A stretch of 64,000 nt of DNA from Ligilactobacillus salivarius DSM 20555 = ATCC 11741. Its GTDB lineage: Bacteria > Bacillota > Bacilli > Lactobacillales > Lactobacillaceae. Where the stretch lies: contig NZ_AYYT01000002.1 in the NCBI RefSeq assembly GCF_001435955.1, positions 124,001-188,000 on the forward strand, written 5' to 3'. The notes under the pieces were generated by a model. The model saw only the letters and a list, made by a program, of their open reading frames with translations. It was not told the origin of the DNA and did not search any database. The translations under genes and the position numbers were made by a program. Shown piece after piece: positions 18,450 to 29,357 of the stretch; the first letter of the stretch is position 1; every line of letters starts with the position of its first letter.

Positions 18450-19463
18450 CTAATTAAATTCATCGTCATTCCATGACTTCGGTCTTCCAGTAAGTCTCAT
18501 CAGTTCATCTACAACCTGATCTCCATTATGGAAAATTCCTCTATCACGCATTAATAAGAAATTATCTGAAATAACTCTTGTTCCTTGTTCACGTAAACCT
18601 GAAAAATCATGTTTTACTTGATATAAATATTCATCGTATTTTTGTCTGTCTAAATAATCACTAGGCACATTTTCAGTATTCACCAACACTGTGTCAATAA
18701 AGTTTTTGCCCAAATGACTATTCAAAACTTTAACATGATCTGCATCTGAAAAATGTTCAGTTTCACCCTTTTGAGTCATGATGTTACAAATATATATAAC
18801 CTCAGCCTTAGTTTCACAAACTGCACGACCCACATTTTCAATCATTAAATTAGGCAAGATACTAGTAAATAGACTTCCTGGTCCTAATACAATCTGATCA
18901 GCATTCATAATAGCATCTATTACTTCTGGCATCGCCTCTGGTTTACCTTCACCATTTGTTGTAACCCATACTTTTTTTATAGTTTTTCCAGCTGCTGAAA
19001 TTTCTGCTTCACCAGAGATTTTACTACCATCAGTAAATTCTGCATTCAATACTAACGGAGTATTAGCAGCCGGATAGACATGTCCATCTACTTTCATTAA
19101 TTCAGATAACTCTTGCACTGCATTAAAAATTCCTCTATTTTCCATTTCAGATAGTGCAGCTATTATAAGATTTCCAATTGCATGCCCTGAAAAGAACTGA
19201 TCTTTGGAATTGAATCTGTACTGAAATATATCTTTATATACATCTGGTAGATCAGATAAAGCAACTAACACATTTCTAATATCTCCAGGTGGAACTACGT
19301 TAATATAATCTCTTATGATTCCAGAAGATCCTCCATCATCAGCAACTGTAACAACAGCAGTAATATCAGCATCTCTCTTACGTAAACCATTTAAAATAAC
19401 AGGAAGGCCAGTACCTCCACCTATGACAACAATTTTAGGTGTATTTCTTGTTTGTTGTTTCAT
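18450..19463 (-). CDS. yvcK: YvcK/GlmR family regulator of cell-envelope precursor metabolism
   Basis: 337 residues of the CofD-like (2-phospho-L-lactate transferase superfamily) YvcK family. The N-terminal nucleotide loop [39 protein letters not shown] and [15 protein letters not shown] are diagnostic, as is [13 protein letters not shown] later. In Bacillus and Listeria the family binds UDP-GlcNAc and supports GlmS activity, peptidoglycan synthesis and growth on gluconeogenic carbon sources. The start overlaps the rapZ stop by four bases (ATGA), so translation is likely coupled. Confidence 0.95.
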   Translation of the reverse strand: MKQQTRNTPKIVVIGGGTGLPVILNGLRKRDADITAVVTVADDGGSSGIIRDYINVVPPGDIRNVLVALSDLPDVYKDIFQYRFNSKDQFFSGHAIGNLIIAALSEMENRGIFNAVQELSELMKVDGHVYPAANTPLVLNAEFTDGSKISGEAEISAAGKTIKKVWVTTNGEGKPEAMPEVIDAIMNADQIVLGPGSLFTSILPNLMIENVGRAVCETKAEVIYICNIMTQKGETEHFSDADHVKVLNSHLGKNFIDTVLVNTENVPSDYLDRQKYDEYLYQVKHDFSGLREQGTRVISDNFLLMRDRGIFHNGDQVVDELMRLTGRPKSWNDDEFN

Positions 19464-20341
19464 GAGCGATTCACCGTCTCCTTTCGTTTATTCATATCAC
19501 GATGTGACATATGAACCGGATACTCTTTAGATAGTTCATTACCTATTCTTTCAGCTAATGCTACTGAGCGATGTTGTCCTCCTGTACATCCAATTGCAAT
19601 TGTTACATTAGATTTTCCTTCTGCAATATAACCTGGAATTACATATTTTAGAAGAGATACAAATTTTTGATAAAATTCTTCTGTTTTCTCAGATTTCATC
19701 ACATATTCATATACAGCATCATCCTTACCAGTTTTATTTCGCAATTCCGGCACATAATAAGGATTAGGTAAGAAACGTACATCCATGACAATATCTGCAT
19801 CTATAGGTAATCCATATTTGAAACCAAATGACATAACTTCAATATGGAAAGTTTTGGTATCTCTGGCTTCGAAATTCTTAAATATCTCTTCTCTTAGTTG
19901 ACGTGGAGATAATTTAGAGGTATCAATGATGATTTGAGCATTTGACTTAATTGGTGCCAATAGTTCTCTTTCTAAATGAATTCCGTCTAAAATTCTTCCC
20001 TCCATAGCCAACGGATGAGATCTTCTAGTTTCTTTATATCTAGCAACTAGTTCTTCATCTGAAGCATCTAAAAACAATATTCTAGAAGAATTGAATTCAT
20101 TTTCATCTAATTCTCTCACCATTTCTACAATTTCATCATAGAAAGCACGAGATCTTAAATCTACTACTAATGCTATTTTCGTTATTTTCCCAGATTCCTT
20201 AACCAATTCATAAAATTTAGGCAATAATTTAGGCGGCATATTATCTACACAAAAATAACCTAAATCTTCAAAACTCTGTACAGCTACTGTTTTCCCAGCA
20301 CCACTCATTCCGGTAACTATTACTAATTGCAATGCACTCAT
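19460..20341 (-). CDS. rapZ: RapZ/YvcJ nucleotide-binding protein
   Basis: About 293 residues. P-loop [24 protein letters not shown] near the N terminus, [31 protein letters not shown], and the C-terminal domain with [24 protein letters not shown] and [17 protein letters not shown]. The enterobacterial homologue is an RNase adaptor controlling GlmS; in Firmicutes YvcJ is linked to competence and shares an operon with yvcK. The ATG at 20341 is preferred because GAGGCGAT precedes it and the family starts close to the P-loop; an upstream in-frame ATG (20377) has no binding site and coincides with the predicted transcription start. Confidence 0.94.
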   Translation of the reverse strand: MSALQLVIVTGMSGAGKTVAVQSFEDLGYFCVDNMPPKLLPKFYELVKESGKITKIALVVDLRSRAFYDEIVEMVRELDENEFNSSRILFLDASDEELVARYKETRRSHPLAMEGRILDGIHLERELLAPIKSNAQIIIDTSKLSPRQLREEIFKNFEARDTKTFHIEVMSFGFKYGLPIDADIVMDVRFLPNPYYVPELRNKTGKDDAVYEYVMKSEKTEEFYQKFVSLLKYVIPGYIAEGKSNVTIAIGCTGGQHRSVALAERIGNELSKEYPVHMSHRDMNKRKETVNRS

Positions 20342-20383
20342 GAACATCGCCTCAACTTTCTTATCCTTTTTAATCATTTTACC

Positions 20384-20412
20384 ATTATATCATATCCGGG
20401 CGTGTCTTTAAA
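20384..20412 (-). promoter_or_regulatory. Promoter of rapZ-yvcK-whiA
   Basis: Extended -10 TGA-TATAAT (hexamer at 20384-20389) with TTTAAA 17 bases upstream (20407-20412) on the minus strand. Transcription would begin about 35-40 bases before the rapZ ATG. Confidence 0.6.
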
Positions 20413-20467
20413 AAAATAAAAATATTCCTACATGTATTTTAATTATAATTCTTTCCTTTTCACAAGA

Positions 20468-20514
20468 AATGACCCGCAATCCAAAGTCATCTTGCCTTTA
20501 GATATACGGGTCAA
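20468..20514 (-). terminator. Probable terminator after luxS-SDR
   Basis: Outer stem GACCCG/CGGGTC (20469-20474 with 20509-20514) with partial inner pairing (CTAAAG/CTTT), immediately after the SDR-like gene. The following tract on the minus strand is only moderately T-rich (ATTTCTT), so strength is uncertain. Confidence 0.5.
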
Positions 20515-20524
20515 ATCCGACACT

Positions 20525-21166
20525 CTAAATGTCTTTTAATGCTGTTTCAATTGGGTTATCCCCACTACACATCATAATAACTTTGCCAATCGTATTGTTA
20601 TGTTTGATTACCTCTGCCAATACTTTAGCAACATCTGGAATTGGATTAGTATTACTTATTATTTCATTAAAAGATACTCTTCCAGTACCTGTTTCTTCAG
20701 TTAGTGATGCTGGCTGAACAACTGTATAGTCCAATTTGGTATCATTGACTAAATAATTATCTGCAAAGAATTTTGCGATATTATAATCAGTCAACGCTGC
20801 CAATGATTCATATTGTGACCATTTTTCAGGCTGTAAAGCATACAAAGAACTCAACATTATATATCTTTTAACACCAACGTTCTCAGCTGCTTGCATCGTT
20901 TTGACAGCTCCCATTGCATCCGTTTGTAGCAAATCTTTACCTCTAGATCCAGCTACAAAGTAAATAACATCCATGCCTTTAAAAACTTCAGACCAAGCAC
21001 TAACATCACTATGCAAATCCAACTTAACTGGAACAACATTATCTAACTTAATAATTTTCTCAGGATGACGTGAACTTGCAAATACTTGATTACCATCATT
21101 AATTAAATTCTTAATTAGTTCTGATGCCACTCTACCAGAGCCACCAACTACAAATATCTTAGCCAT
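20525..21166 (-). CDS. NAD(P)-binding atypical SDR-family protein
   Basis: About 213 residues. It begins with a Rossmann dinucleotide site KIFVVGGSGRVASELIKNLINDGNQVFASSR. Later DVIYFVAGSRGKDLL, a YIMLSSLYAL strand and DYTVVQPASLTEETGTGRV match the NmrA/YwnB-type atypical short-chain dehydrogenases, which often lack the classical Tyr-x-x-x-Lys pair. Substrate is unknown. ATG at 21166 has AGGAGGATG upstream; the in-frame TTG at 21184 lies upstream of that site. It is 23 bases downstream of luxS in the same direction and probably co-transcribed. Confidence 0.85.
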   Translation of the reverse strand: MAKIFVVGGSGRVASELIKNLINDGNQVFASSRHPEKIIKLDNVVPVKLDLHSDVSAWSEVFKGMDVIYFVAGSRGKDLLQTDAMGAVKTMQAAENVGVKRYIMLSSLYALQPEKWSQYESLAALTDYNIAKFFADNYLVNDTKLDYTVVQPASLTEETGTGRVSFNEIISNTNPIPDVAKVLAEVIKHNNTIGKVIMMCSGDNPIETALKDI

Positions 21167-21189
21167 GAAACATCCTCCTAACAAAAAAA

Positions 21190-21660
21190 TTAAATAACTT
21201 TTCTTTCAAATGGATCAGTTGAAATGCCATCAGCCAAAATCTTCTTACACCATTCTTGAGCAGAAAATAGAGAATGGTCTCTATAATTACCACAACTCTT
21301 AATATCTGTTCCTTGAACATCTTCCCAACTAGCATTAATAATATCGTTTAAAGATGCCTTTAAAGCTGTTGCAACTTCAGTAGTATCATGTTCACCCCAC
21401 ATAATTAAATGGAAACCTGTACGACATCCAAAAGGTGAGCAATCAATAACTCCATCCATATGATCACGCAAATATCCTGCCAACATATGTTCAATTGTAT
21501 GCAATCCAGCTGTTGGAATTGCATTTTCATTTGGTTGAACAAATCTTAAGTCAAAATTTGAAATCTTATCTCCTTTTGCACCTGTTTCAACAGTAATTAA
21601 ACGTACATATGGAGCCTTAACAGCTGTATGATCTAATGTAAAACTTTCTACCTTAGCCAT
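21190..21660 (-). CDS. luxS: S-ribosylhomocysteine lyase (AI-2 synthase)
   Basis: 156 residues. It cleaves S-ribosylhomocysteine to homocysteine and DPD, the precursor of autoinducer-2, in the activated methyl cycle. The metal ligands His54 and His58 lie in [15 protein letters not shown], Cys123 in [10 protein letters not shown], and the catalytic Cys79 in [12 protein letters not shown]. It is followed by the SDR-like gene; no pfs or methyl-cycle gene is adjacent. No SAM-type riboswitch is apparent in the 75-base upstream gap. Confidence 0.97.
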   Translation of the reverse strand: MAKVESFTLDHTAVKAPYVRLITVETGAKGDKISNFDLRFVQPNENAIPTAGLHTIEHMLAGYLRDHMDGVIDCSPFGCRTGFHLIMWGEHDTTEVATALKASLNDIINASWEDVQGTDIKSCGNYRDHSLFSAQEWCKKILADGISTDPFERKVI

Positions 21661-21735
21661 CTTAACACTTCCTATATAAAAAATATTAATTTCAATTTCT
21701 ACTCTATCATTTTTATTTAAAATTGCAAATTATAA

Positions 21736-24570
21736 CTATGCATAATGATCAGGTACTAGCACTTCTTTTAAATACTTACCAGTATAGCTATCATTAACTT
21801 TTATAACTTCTTCTGGTGTTCCGGTAGCTACTATTTGACCGCCACCATCTCCACCTTCAGGACCTAGATCAATTAAATAATCTGCAGTCTTTATAACATC
21901 TAAATTATGCTCAATTACAAGAACAGTATTTCCCTTATCAACTAATCTTTGCAGAACTTCTAATAATCTCTTAATATCTTCTGAATGTAACCCCGTTGTA
22001 GGTTCATCTAAAATATAAAAAGTTTTTCCATTAGACTTTTTATGAAGTTCTGAAGCTAATTTCATTCTTTGGGCTTCTCCACCAGATAAAGTTGTTGCTG
22101 GTTGTCCTAATTTTACGTAACCTAAACCAACATCTACAATCGTTTGTAGTTTCCGTTTAATTTTAGGAATTGGTTCAAAAAATGTTAAAGCTTCAGATAC
22201 AGTCATATTTAAAATATCAGCAATATTTTTATCTTTATACTCTACTTCTAAGGTTTCAGAATTATAGCGTGTACCATGACACACTTCACAAGGAACATAA
22301 ACATCTGGTAAAAAGTTCATTTCAATCTTTATAATCCCATCGCCTTTACATGCCTCACATCTTCCACCCTTAATATTAAAGCTAAATCTTCCTTTGCCAT
22401 ACCCTCTCAGTTTAGCCTGATTGGTTTGAGCAAATAGTCCTCTAATATCATCGAATACACCGGTATATGTAGCCGGATTACTTCTAGGAGTACGTCCAAT
22501 TGGCGTTTGATCTATATCAATAATTTTTTCGATGTTTTCAACACCTTCAATTTTTTGATATTTCCCTGGTTTTTCAGAATTATGATTAAGTTTTTGAGCC
22601 AAGGCACGCTTTAAAATCATATTTACCAATGTTGATTTTCCTGAACCAGATACACCGGTAACGGCTATAAATTCACCTAGTGGGAAACCAACATCTATAT
22701 TTTTCAAATTATTCTCCGAAGCACCCTTAACTACTATCTTCTTTCCATTCCCTTTTCGTCGTTCACTTGGAATTGCAATATACTTCTTACCTGACAAATA
22801 TTGTCCAGTTAAAGAATTACGCTTTTTTTCGACCTGCTTTGGAGTTCCAGCAGCTATAACTTGTCCACCATTCTCGCCAGCGCCTGGACCAATATCAATT
22901 AAATAATCTGCTGCTCTCATAGTATCTTCATCGTGTTCTACAACAATTAGTGTATTACCTAAATCACGCATTTTTTTCAATGAAGCAATCAATCTATCAT
23001 TATCTCTTTGATGGAGACCAATTGATGGTTCATCTAAAACATACATTACACCCGATAAATTTGATCCAATTTGTGTAGCTAAACGAATTCTTTGGGCTTC
23101 TCCACCTGATAGTGTACGTGCCGAACGACTAAGTGTTAAGTAATCTAAACCTACATTCTTTAAAAATGTTAACCTATCATCAATTTCTTTTAGAATCGGT
23201 CTGGCAATCTCTTGATTTTGTTCACTAAATGTTAGATTTTCAAAGAAATTCAAGCTTTCATTAATAGGAAAATCTGACACTTCACCAATATGTTTACCTG
23301 CTATTTTTACAGATAATGCTTGTTCATTTAAACGATATCCATGACATGTTTGACAAGTTAAACTAGTCATATATTGACGCATAACATCTCTTGTAAAATC
23401 ACTATTTGTTTCTCTATAACGTCTTTCAACATTTGGAATAACACCTTCAAATGTTGTATCAATATCCTTCAAACCACCAAAGTCACTTTCAAATTTAAAA
23501 TGAAATTCTCTATCTCCAGCTCCATACAATATAATTTTTTTATCTTTGTCTGGTAAATCTTTAAATGGAGTATCCATATCAATACCAAATGCCTCACATG
23601 CTTGTTGCAACATCGTTGGGTAGTACTTAGAACTGATAGGATTCCATGGTGCAAGTGCACCTTCATTTAAAGTTTTTGTATCGTCTGGTATTACCAAATC
23701 TTTATCTACTTCTAATTTCACACCTATACCATCACAATCAGGACATGCTCCAAATGGTGCGTTAAAAGAAAATATACGTGGTTCTAATTCTCCAATGGTA
23801 AAACCACAATATGGACATGAGAAGTTCTCAGAAAATTGCAGCATTTTATCACCAATTACATCAACTGCAACATTGCCGTTAGTTAATCTCAAAGCAGCTT
23901 CTAGTGAATCAAACAATCTTGATCGAATACCATCTTTCAATACAATTCGATCTACTACAACACTTATATCATGCTTTTTATTTTTATCTAACTCTATTTC
24001 TTCTTCAACATCATGAATCTCACCATCAACAATAATACGTACAAATCCATCTTTTTTTACTTTTTCAATAATTTTCTTATGTTGCCCTTTTTTTCCTCGT
24101 ACAATTGGAGCTAGAATTTGTAATTTAGTTCTTTCTGGCAATTCTAATATCTTATCTACCATTTGTTCTGGAGATTGACTTGTTATTTCATGACCATCAT
24201 TAGGACAAATAGGTGTTCCGACTCTTGCCCATAATAATCGTAAAAAATCATTGATTTCAGTAACTGTTCCTACTGTCGATCTTGGGTTTTTGGAAGTTGT
24301 CTTTTGATCAATTGAAATTGCTGGAGATAATCCATCAATCGAATCAACATCTGGTTTATCCATTTGTCCCAAGAATTGACGTGCATATGCTGAGAGACTC
24401 TCTACATATCTTCGTTGTCCTTCAGCATATAAAGTATCAAATGCTAATGAACTTTTACCTGAGCCAGATAAACCAGTAACTACTACCAACTTATCTTTAG
24501 GTATATCGACATCTATATTTTTTAAATTATGTGCCCTTGCTCCGCGAATTTTTATTTTATTTTGAGCCAA
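21736..24570 (-). CDS. uvrA: UvrABC excinuclease subunit A
   Basis: 944 residues. It is the damage-recognition ATPase of nucleotide excision repair: two ABC modules with P-loops [12 protein letters not shown] (about 31) and [12 protein letters not shown] (about 640), two signature motifs [12 protein letters not shown] and [12 protein letters not shown], and zinc motifs CPYCGF...CPDCDG and CEACKGDG...CEVCHGTR. Walker B segments [13 protein letters not shown] and [13 protein letters not shown] are intact. It lies 18 bases downstream of uvrB and should share its LexA-type control. Confidence 0.98.
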   Translation of the reverse strand: MAQNKIKIRGARAHNLKNIDVDIPKDKLVVVTGLSGSGKSSLAFDTLYAEGQRRYVESLSAYARQFLGQMDKPDVDSIDGLSPAISIDQKTTSKNPRSTVGTVTEINDFLRLLWARVGTPICPNDGHEITSQSPEQMVDKILELPERTKLQILAPIVRGKKGQHKKIIEKVKKDGFVRIIVDGEIHDVEEEIELDKNKKHDISVVVDRIVLKDGIRSRLFDSLEAALRLTNGNVAVDVIGDKMLQFSENFSCPYCGFTIGELEPRIFSFNAPFGACPDCDGIGVKLEVDKDLVIPDDTKTLNEGALAPWNPISSKYYPTMLQQACEAFGIDMDTPFKDLPDKDKKIILYGAGDREFHFKFESDFGGLKDIDTTFEGVIPNVERRYRETNSDFTRDVMRQYMTSLTCQTCHGYRLNEQALSVKIAGKHIGEVSDFPINESLNFFENLTFSEQNQEIARPILKEIDDRLTFLKNVGLDYLTLSRSARTLSGGEAQRIRLATQIGSNLSGVMYVLDEPSIGLHQRDNDRLIASLKKMRDLGNTLIVVEHDEDTMRAADYLIDIGPGAGENGGQVIAAGTPKQVEKKRNSLTGQYLSGKKYIAIPSERRKGNGKKIVVKGASENNLKNIDVGFPLGEFIAVTGVSGSGKSTLVNMILKRALAQKLNHNSEKPGKYQKIEGVENIEKIIDIDQTPIGRTPRSNPATYTGVFDDIRGLFAQTNQAKLRGYGKGRFSFNIKGGRCEACKGDGIIKIEMNFLPDVYVPCEVCHGTRYNSETLEVEYKDKNIADILNMTVSEALTFFEPIPKIKRKLQTIVDVGLGYVKLGQPATTLSGGEAQRMKLASELHKKSNGKTFYILDEPTTGLHSEDIKRLLEVLQRLVDKGNTVLVIEHNLDVIKTADYLIDLGPEGGDGGGQIVATGTPEEVIKVNDSYTGKYLKEVLVPDHYA

Positions 24571-24588
24571 ATTATATACCCTTCTTCC

Positions 24589-26589
24589 TTAACTAATCTG
24601 TGCTTTCAATTCCATTACAGTATCTCTTAATGTTGCAGCTTCTTCAAAATCTAACTTCTTAGCAGCCTCACGCATTTGTTCTTCTAGATTAGAAATCATT
24701 TCTAATTGTTCCTTCTTACTCATATCAGCAAAATCTACTGTATCACTAATATTTGTATCTGATTTATTAACTTTTGAACTTATAGAAATAGCTGCTCTAA
24801 TTGGTTTAATAATTGTTTTAGGAATAATATTATGATCTTTATTATATTGTTCTTGGATACTACGACGTCTCTTAGTTTCCTTAATGGCTGCTTCCATAGA
24901 AGGTGTTACATCGTCAGCATACATAATTACATGACCACTTGCATTACGAGCAGCACGTCCAATCGTCTGAATTAAAGAGCGTTCATTTCGTAAAAATCCT
25001 TCTTTATCAGCATCTAAAATTGCTACCAATGAAACTTCAGGCACATCTATTCCTTCTCTCAAAAGATTAATACCTACTAATACATCGAATTTTCCCATTC
25101 TTAAGTCTCGAACAATTTCGGTTCTTTCTAATGTCTTTATATCAGAGTGTAAGTATTTAACTTTTATTCCCATTTCTTTGAAATAATCAGTTAAATCTTC
25201 AGCCATTTTTTTAGTTAACGTTGTAACAAATACTCTTTCATTAAGTTCAACCCGTTTATTGATTTCTCCAACTAAGTCATCCATTTGTCCCATAATAGGA
25301 CGAACTTCAATTTCTGGATCTAATAATCCAGTTGGTCGAATAATCTGTTGTACAACATGTGATGTTTTTTCTTGTTCATAAGGCCCTGGTGTCGCTGACA
25401 TATAAATTATTTGATTTACATGTTTTTCAAATTCTTCTCTAGTTAATGGACGATTATCTAAAGCACTAGGTAACCTAAATCCATAATCTACCAGCATTTG
25501 CTTTCTAGCTCTATCCCCATTATACATACCTCTAACTTGGGGCATCGTTACATGTGATTCATCTACTACAATCAAGAAATCATCTGGGAAGAAATCTAAT
25601 AAAGTATAAGGTGCTTCTCCTGGTTTTCTACCATCCATATGTCTTGAATAGTTTTCAATTCCAGAACAATATCCCATTTCCTTTAGCATTTCAATATCAT
25701 ACGTGGTTCTTTGCTGTAGTCTTTGAGCCTCTAAAAGTTTTCCTTCATTCTTTAATTCAGTCGTTCTTTCTTCTAATTCTTGTTGAATTCCCTCAATCGC
25801 TGTTCCTAATCTTTCTTCATTTGTCATAAAGTGAGTAGCAGGGAAAATAGCGATGTGTTCTCTATCAGCGATAGTTTCTCCAGTCAATGGGTCAATTTCT
25901 CTAATTCTATCAATTTCATCGCCAAAAAATTCTACTCGTAATGCTGACTCATCTCTTGAAGCTGGAAAGATTTCAACAACATCTCCACGAACTCTGAAAC
26001 GTCCACGTTGAAAGTCGATGTCATTTCGTTCAAATTGAATATCAATTAAATCATTTAATAATTTATTACGCTCAATTTCTTGTCCGACTCTTAATGAAAT
26101 TGTGTGTTCTCTATATTCATGAGGATCACCTAACCCAAAGATTGATGAAACAGAAGCCACAACAATTACATCATTTCTTTCTAATAACGAACTTGTAGCA
26201 GAGTGACGAAGTTTATCTATTTCATCATTGATACTTGAATCTTTTTCAATATAAGTATCGCTAGAAGGAACATAAGCTTCTGGTTGATAATAGTCATAAT
26301 AACTAACAAAATATTCCACTGCATTATTAGGAAAGAATTCTTTAAATTCTCCATATAATTGTCCTGCCAACGTCTTATTATGTGCTAAAACTAAAGTTGG
26401 TTTATTAACATTCTTTATTACATTAGAAATTGTAAAAGTTTTACCAGTACCTGTCGCTCCCATTAAAATTTGAGCTTTTTCACCTTTTTTAATTCCCTCT
26501 GTTAATTCTTGTATTGCTTCCGGCTGGTCTCCAGTTGGGCTATACTTAGAAACTAATTCAAAATTTCTATCTGCTTGACGCTCAATCAC
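24589..26589 (-). CDS. uvrB: UvrABC excinuclease subunit B
   Basis: About 666 residues. It is a DNA helicase-like protein that verifies lesions with UvrA. Features: PTGDQPEAI, Walker [13 protein letters not shown], the beta-hairpin region [21 protein letters not shown], the DEAD-like VVDESHVT, helicase motifs ([46 protein letters not shown]) and a C-terminal UVR coiled coil ([27 protein letters not shown]) that contacts UvrA/UvrC. The start is GTG at 26589, preceded by GGGAGG with a 7-base spacing; the in-frame TTG 15 bases earlier is part of that site. Confidence 0.97.
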   Translation of the reverse strand: MIERQADRNFELVSKYSPTGDQPEAIQELTEGIKKGEKAQILMGATGTGKTFTISNVIKNVNKPTLVLAHNKTLAGQLYGEFKEFFPNNAVEYFVSYYDYYQPEAYVPSSDTYIEKDSSINDEIDKLRHSATSSLLERNDVIVVASVSSIFGLGDPHEYREHTISLRVGQEIERNKLLNDLIDIQFERNDIDFQRGRFRVRGDVVEIFPASRDESALRVEFFGDEIDRIREIDPLTGETIADREHIAIFPATHFMTNEERLGTAIEGIQQELEERTTELKNEGKLLEAQRLQQRTTYDIEMLKEMGYCSGIENYSRHMDGRKPGEAPYTLLDFFPDDFLIVVDESHVTMPQVRGMYNGDRARKQMLVDYGFRLPSALDNRPLTREEFEKHVNQIIYMSATPGPYEQEKTSHVVQQIIRPTGLLDPEIEVRPIMGQMDDLVGEINKRVELNERVFVTTLTKKMAEDLTDYFKEMGIKVKYLHSDIKTLERTEIVRDLRMGKFDVLVGINLLREGIDVPEVSLVAILDADKEGFLRNERSLIQTIGRAARNASGHVIMYADDVTPSMEAAIKETKRRRSIQEQYNKDHNIIPKTIIKPIRAAISISSKVNKSDTNISDTVDFADMSKKEQLEMISNLEEQMREAAKKLDFEEAATLRDTVMELKAQIS

Positions 26590-26623
26590 ATCGAACCCTC
26601 CCAATCATAAAAATTGCATATAT

Positions 26624-26648
26624 ATTGTACCACACCGAACAAGAATTC
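26624..26648 (-). promoter_or_regulatory. uvrBA promoter with LexA-like SOS box
   Basis: An extended -10 TGG-TACAAT (hexamer 26624-26629) lies just downstream of GAAT-TCTT-GTTC (26637-26648, minus strand), equal to GAAC-N4-ATTC on the plus strand. It matches the LexA pattern GAAC-N4-GTTC at seven of eight fixed positions and lies in the -10/-35 spacer, where LexA would block polymerase. Confidence 0.6.
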
Positions 26649-26670
26649 TACTACTACTTAGTTTAGAATT

Positions 26671-26715
26671 AATAAAAACGTCTTACTACTAATTTTTATC
26701 AGTAATAAGACGTTT
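26671..26715 (-). terminator. Intrinsic terminator after pgm
   Basis: Arms AAACGTCTTA (26676-26685) and TAAGACGTTT (26706-26715) with further inner pairing, followed on the minus strand by TTTTATT, 22 bases after the pgm stop. Confidence 0.88.
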
Positions 26716-26736
26716 CTCTAAACTAATTTCTATTTA

Positions 26737-28464
26737 TTATTCATTTACAAAATTGTTAATTTCTTCTTCAAAGACTGAACGTTTCTTTGTTGCTGCTTCT
26801 AAGGTATCGCCTAAAGTACCAATGTAGAATTTGATCTTTGGTTCTGTACCAGAAGGACGAATAGCAATCCATGTACCGTCTTCCAATAAGAATTTCAATA
26901 CATTAGACTTAGGTAGAGTCATTGCTTCGACTTTTCCGTCAGCATAACTCTTTTCAGATTTATCAAAATCTTCCATTGCAACAACTTTGTAATCACCAAA
27001 TTGTTTTGGTGCTTCAGCTCTAAATTTAGCCATTAAGTCTTTAATCTTATTAGCACCTTCAACCCCATCAAAAGTTAATGATGTTGTCTTTTCAACAAAG
27101 TAACCATGCTTTTCAAATAATTCTTGAAGACCATCGTATAGATTCTTACCTTGTTTCTTATAGAAAGCAGCCACTTCTGCTAACATTACAAGTGATTGTA
27201 CAGCATCTTTATCACGAACAAATGGACGAACCAAATATCCATAACTTTCTTCAAATCCAAACATAAATGTATGTTCATTTGTATCTTCAAAATGCTTAAT
27301 TTGTTCAGCAATAAATTTGAATCCAGTTAAAACATTGATCATATCTACGTTAAAACTTTCAGCAATCTTTGTAGCAAATTCACTTGATACAATTGATTTA
27401 ACTGCTGCTGCATTAGCTGGTAAAGTACCTGCATTCTTTCTAGCAGTTAAAATGTAGTTTAACATAATTGCTGCAATTTGGTTACCTGTTAATAATTGAT
27501 ATTCACCATCTGGTTGACGTACAGCTGCTCCCAAACGGTCAGCATCAGGGTCAACAGCAACTAATAAATCTGCACCTTCTTCTTTACCTAATTTAATAGC
27601 TAAATCAAAGGCTGCTGTATCTTCTGGATTTGGCTTCTTAACTGTTGAGAAATCAGGATCTGGCTTAGCTTGTTCTGGAACCATTGTAAAGTTTTCAAAA
27701 CCTGCTTGACGCAAAGCTTTTTCACCTAACATAGCTCCTGTACCATGAAGTGGTGTAAAGATAAGTTTCATTGTCTTACCTTCTTCAGCAACTAGTTCTT
27801 GGTTAATAGTAACTTGTTTTACTTCATCTAAGTATGCTTTATCAACTTCGTCACCAATTACCTTAAGAACACCATCTTCTATTAGTTCTTCTTGATCTGC
27901 AACTTTAATTGCAAATAGATCATCTACTTTACGAATATATTTAGTAATCAAATCTGATTCTTTAGGAGGCATTTGTGCCCCATCTTCACCATAAATCTTA
28001 TATCCGTTGTATTGCTTTGGATTGTGACTTGCAGTAATCATAATCCCTGCATAAGTATGTAAGTGACGTACTGTGAATGATAATTCAGGTGTTGGACGTA
28101 AACTTTCAAAAACAAATGTTGGAATACCATGTTGTCCTAATACTCTAGCAGATTCAAAAGCAAAATCTTGTGAATGGTGACGTGAATCGTAACTAATAGC
28201 TACACCACGTTTTCTTGTTTCTTCATCAAGAGTTTCCATGAAAAGAGCTAAACCTTCAGTAGCTTGACGAACAGTATAAATGTTCATACGATTAATTCCT
28301 GCACCTAAAACCCCACGCATACCAGCTGTACCAAATTCTAATGGTGCATAGAATGCATCTTCAAGTTCATCTTGATTTCCTTCCATACGTACTAAATCTG
28401 CACGTAAATCTTCAACTAATTCTTTATTTTCTTTCCAGTCTTGGTAAGTATCTTGCCAACTCAT
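26737..28464 (-). CDS. pgm: Alpha-phosphoglucomutase / phospho-sugar mutase
   Basis: About 575 residues of the alpha-D-phosphohexomutase superfamily. It interconverts glucose 1-phosphate and glucose 6-phosphate, feeding UDP-glucose and cell-wall synthesis. Seen: LEFGTAGMRGVLGAGINRMN, the phosphoserine loop ITASHNPKQYNGYKIYG, the Mg2+ site DPDADRLGAAV, the substrate loop GFEESYGYL and the phosphate-binding loop IRPSGTEPKIKFYIG. It is the long Firmicute PgcA-like form rather than GlmM. ATG at 28464 has GGAAGGGTGAT upstream. A perfect TATAAT lies about 40 bases upstream, so it is transcribed separately from lgt. Confidence 0.95.
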   Translation of the reverse strand: MSWQDTYQDWKENKELVEDLRADLVRMEGNQDELEDAFYAPLEFGTAGMRGVLGAGINRMNIYTVRQATEGLALFMETLDEETRKRGVAISYDSRHHSQDFAFESARVLGQHGIPTFVFESLRPTPELSFTVRHLHTYAGIMITASHNPKQYNGYKIYGEDGAQMPPKESDLITKYIRKVDDLFAIKVADQEELIEDGVLKVIGDEVDKAYLDEVKQVTINQELVAEEGKTMKLIFTPLHGTGAMLGEKALRQAGFENFTMVPEQAKPDPDFSTVKKPNPEDTAAFDLAIKLGKEEGADLLVAVDPDADRLGAAVRQPDGEYQLLTGNQIAAIMLNYILTARKNAGTLPANAAAVKSIVSSEFATKIAESFNVDMINVLTGFKFIAEQIKHFEDTNEHTFMFGFEESYGYLVRPFVRDKDAVQSLVMLAEVAAFYKKQGKNLYDGLQELFEKHGYFVEKTTSLTFDGVEGANKIKDLMAKFRAEAPKQFGDYKVVAMEDFDKSEKSYADGKVEAMTLPKSNVLKFLLEDGTWIAIRPSGTEPKIKFYIGTLGDTLEAATKKRSVFEEEINNFVNE

Positions 28465-28533
28465 GAAAATCACCCTTCCATTAACATATATCTATATTAT
28501 ACTATAAAATAGCAAATTTTTTTAAATTAATTA

Positions 28534-29343
28534 TTATTCTGTATACCATTTCAACAACGGATCATTATATCTTCTGTAAAAGATTGCTGCGATGGCACTA
28601 ATAAACAGAATTAAAGATAACCATTGTGATACTCTTAAGCTCCCCAACATTAAGCTATCAGTTCTCATTCCTTCAATAAAGAAACGACCAAATGAATACC
28701 AAATTATGTAAGACAGAACAACTTCTCCGCTTTTTAATAATTTCTTCTGTCTTCTCAAAATAATTAAAACAACGAATCCACTAATATCCCATAGAGACTC
28801 ATAAAGAAACGTAGGTTGATAATATGTTCCATCTATATACATCTGGTTAATTATAAACTTAGGTAGATGTAACGATTTTAAAAAACCTAAAGTCGTTGCA
28901 ACACCATGAGCTTCTTGATTCATGAAATTTCCCCAACGCCCTATACCTTGTGCCAATATAACTGTTGGGGCAATCACATCAAGTAAAGTCCAAGTTGGAA
29001 TATTGCGGCGACGACAAAAGATCAAGATAACTATAACTGCACCTATTAGTGCACCATAAATAGCAATTCCACCGTCCCAAATACGATAAGTCTCACTTAA
29101 ATGATGAGAATAATATGACCATTCAAAAACTACATAGTAAATTCGGGCACAGATAATTGCTACTGGCAGAGAATACAACAATAAATCATAGATGTCATCA
29201 TCTAAGATATTTTGTTTCCTTCCCTCTAAAACAGATAAATATACTGCCAGAATAACTGCACTAGCAATAATTATTCCATACCATCTAATTTGAAATGGAC
29301 CTAATTGTAAGGCAACCGGATTAATTACTCCTAAAAAATTCAT
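28534..29343 (-). CDS. lgt: Prolipoprotein diacylglyceryl transferase
   Basis: 269 residues, about seven TM helices. It transfers diacylglycerol from phosphatidylglycerol to the lipobox cysteine of prolipoproteins at the membrane. Motifs: [17 protein letters not shown] at the N terminus, [13 protein letters not shown]-type helix ([16 protein letters not shown]), [15 protein letters not shown], and the signature [19 protein letters not shown]-like block ([17 protein letters not shown] region) with the essential Arg/Asn/Glu, then [15 protein letters not shown]. It is 14 bases downstream of hprK, the standard Lactobacillales pairing hprK-lgt. Confidence 0.97.
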   Translation of the reverse strand: MNFLGVINPVALQLGPFQIRWYGIIIASAVILAVYLSVLEGRKQNILDDDIYDLLLYSLPVAIICARIYYVVFEWSYYSHHLSETYRIWDGGIAIYGALIGAVIVILIFCRRRNIPTWTLLDVIAPTVILAQGIGRWGNFMNQEAHGVATTLGFLKSLHLPKFIINQMYIDGTYYQPTFLYESLWDISGFVVLIILRRQKKLLKSGEVVLSYIIWYSFGRFFIEGMRTDSLMLGSLRVSQWLSLILFISAIAAIFYRRYNDPLLKWYTE

Positions 29344-29357
29344 TAATCTTTACACCT

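Noticed and set aside
21661-21735. SAM-responsive riboswitch before luxS
   Set aside because: The gap is only 75 bases and contains no aptamer-like paired elements.
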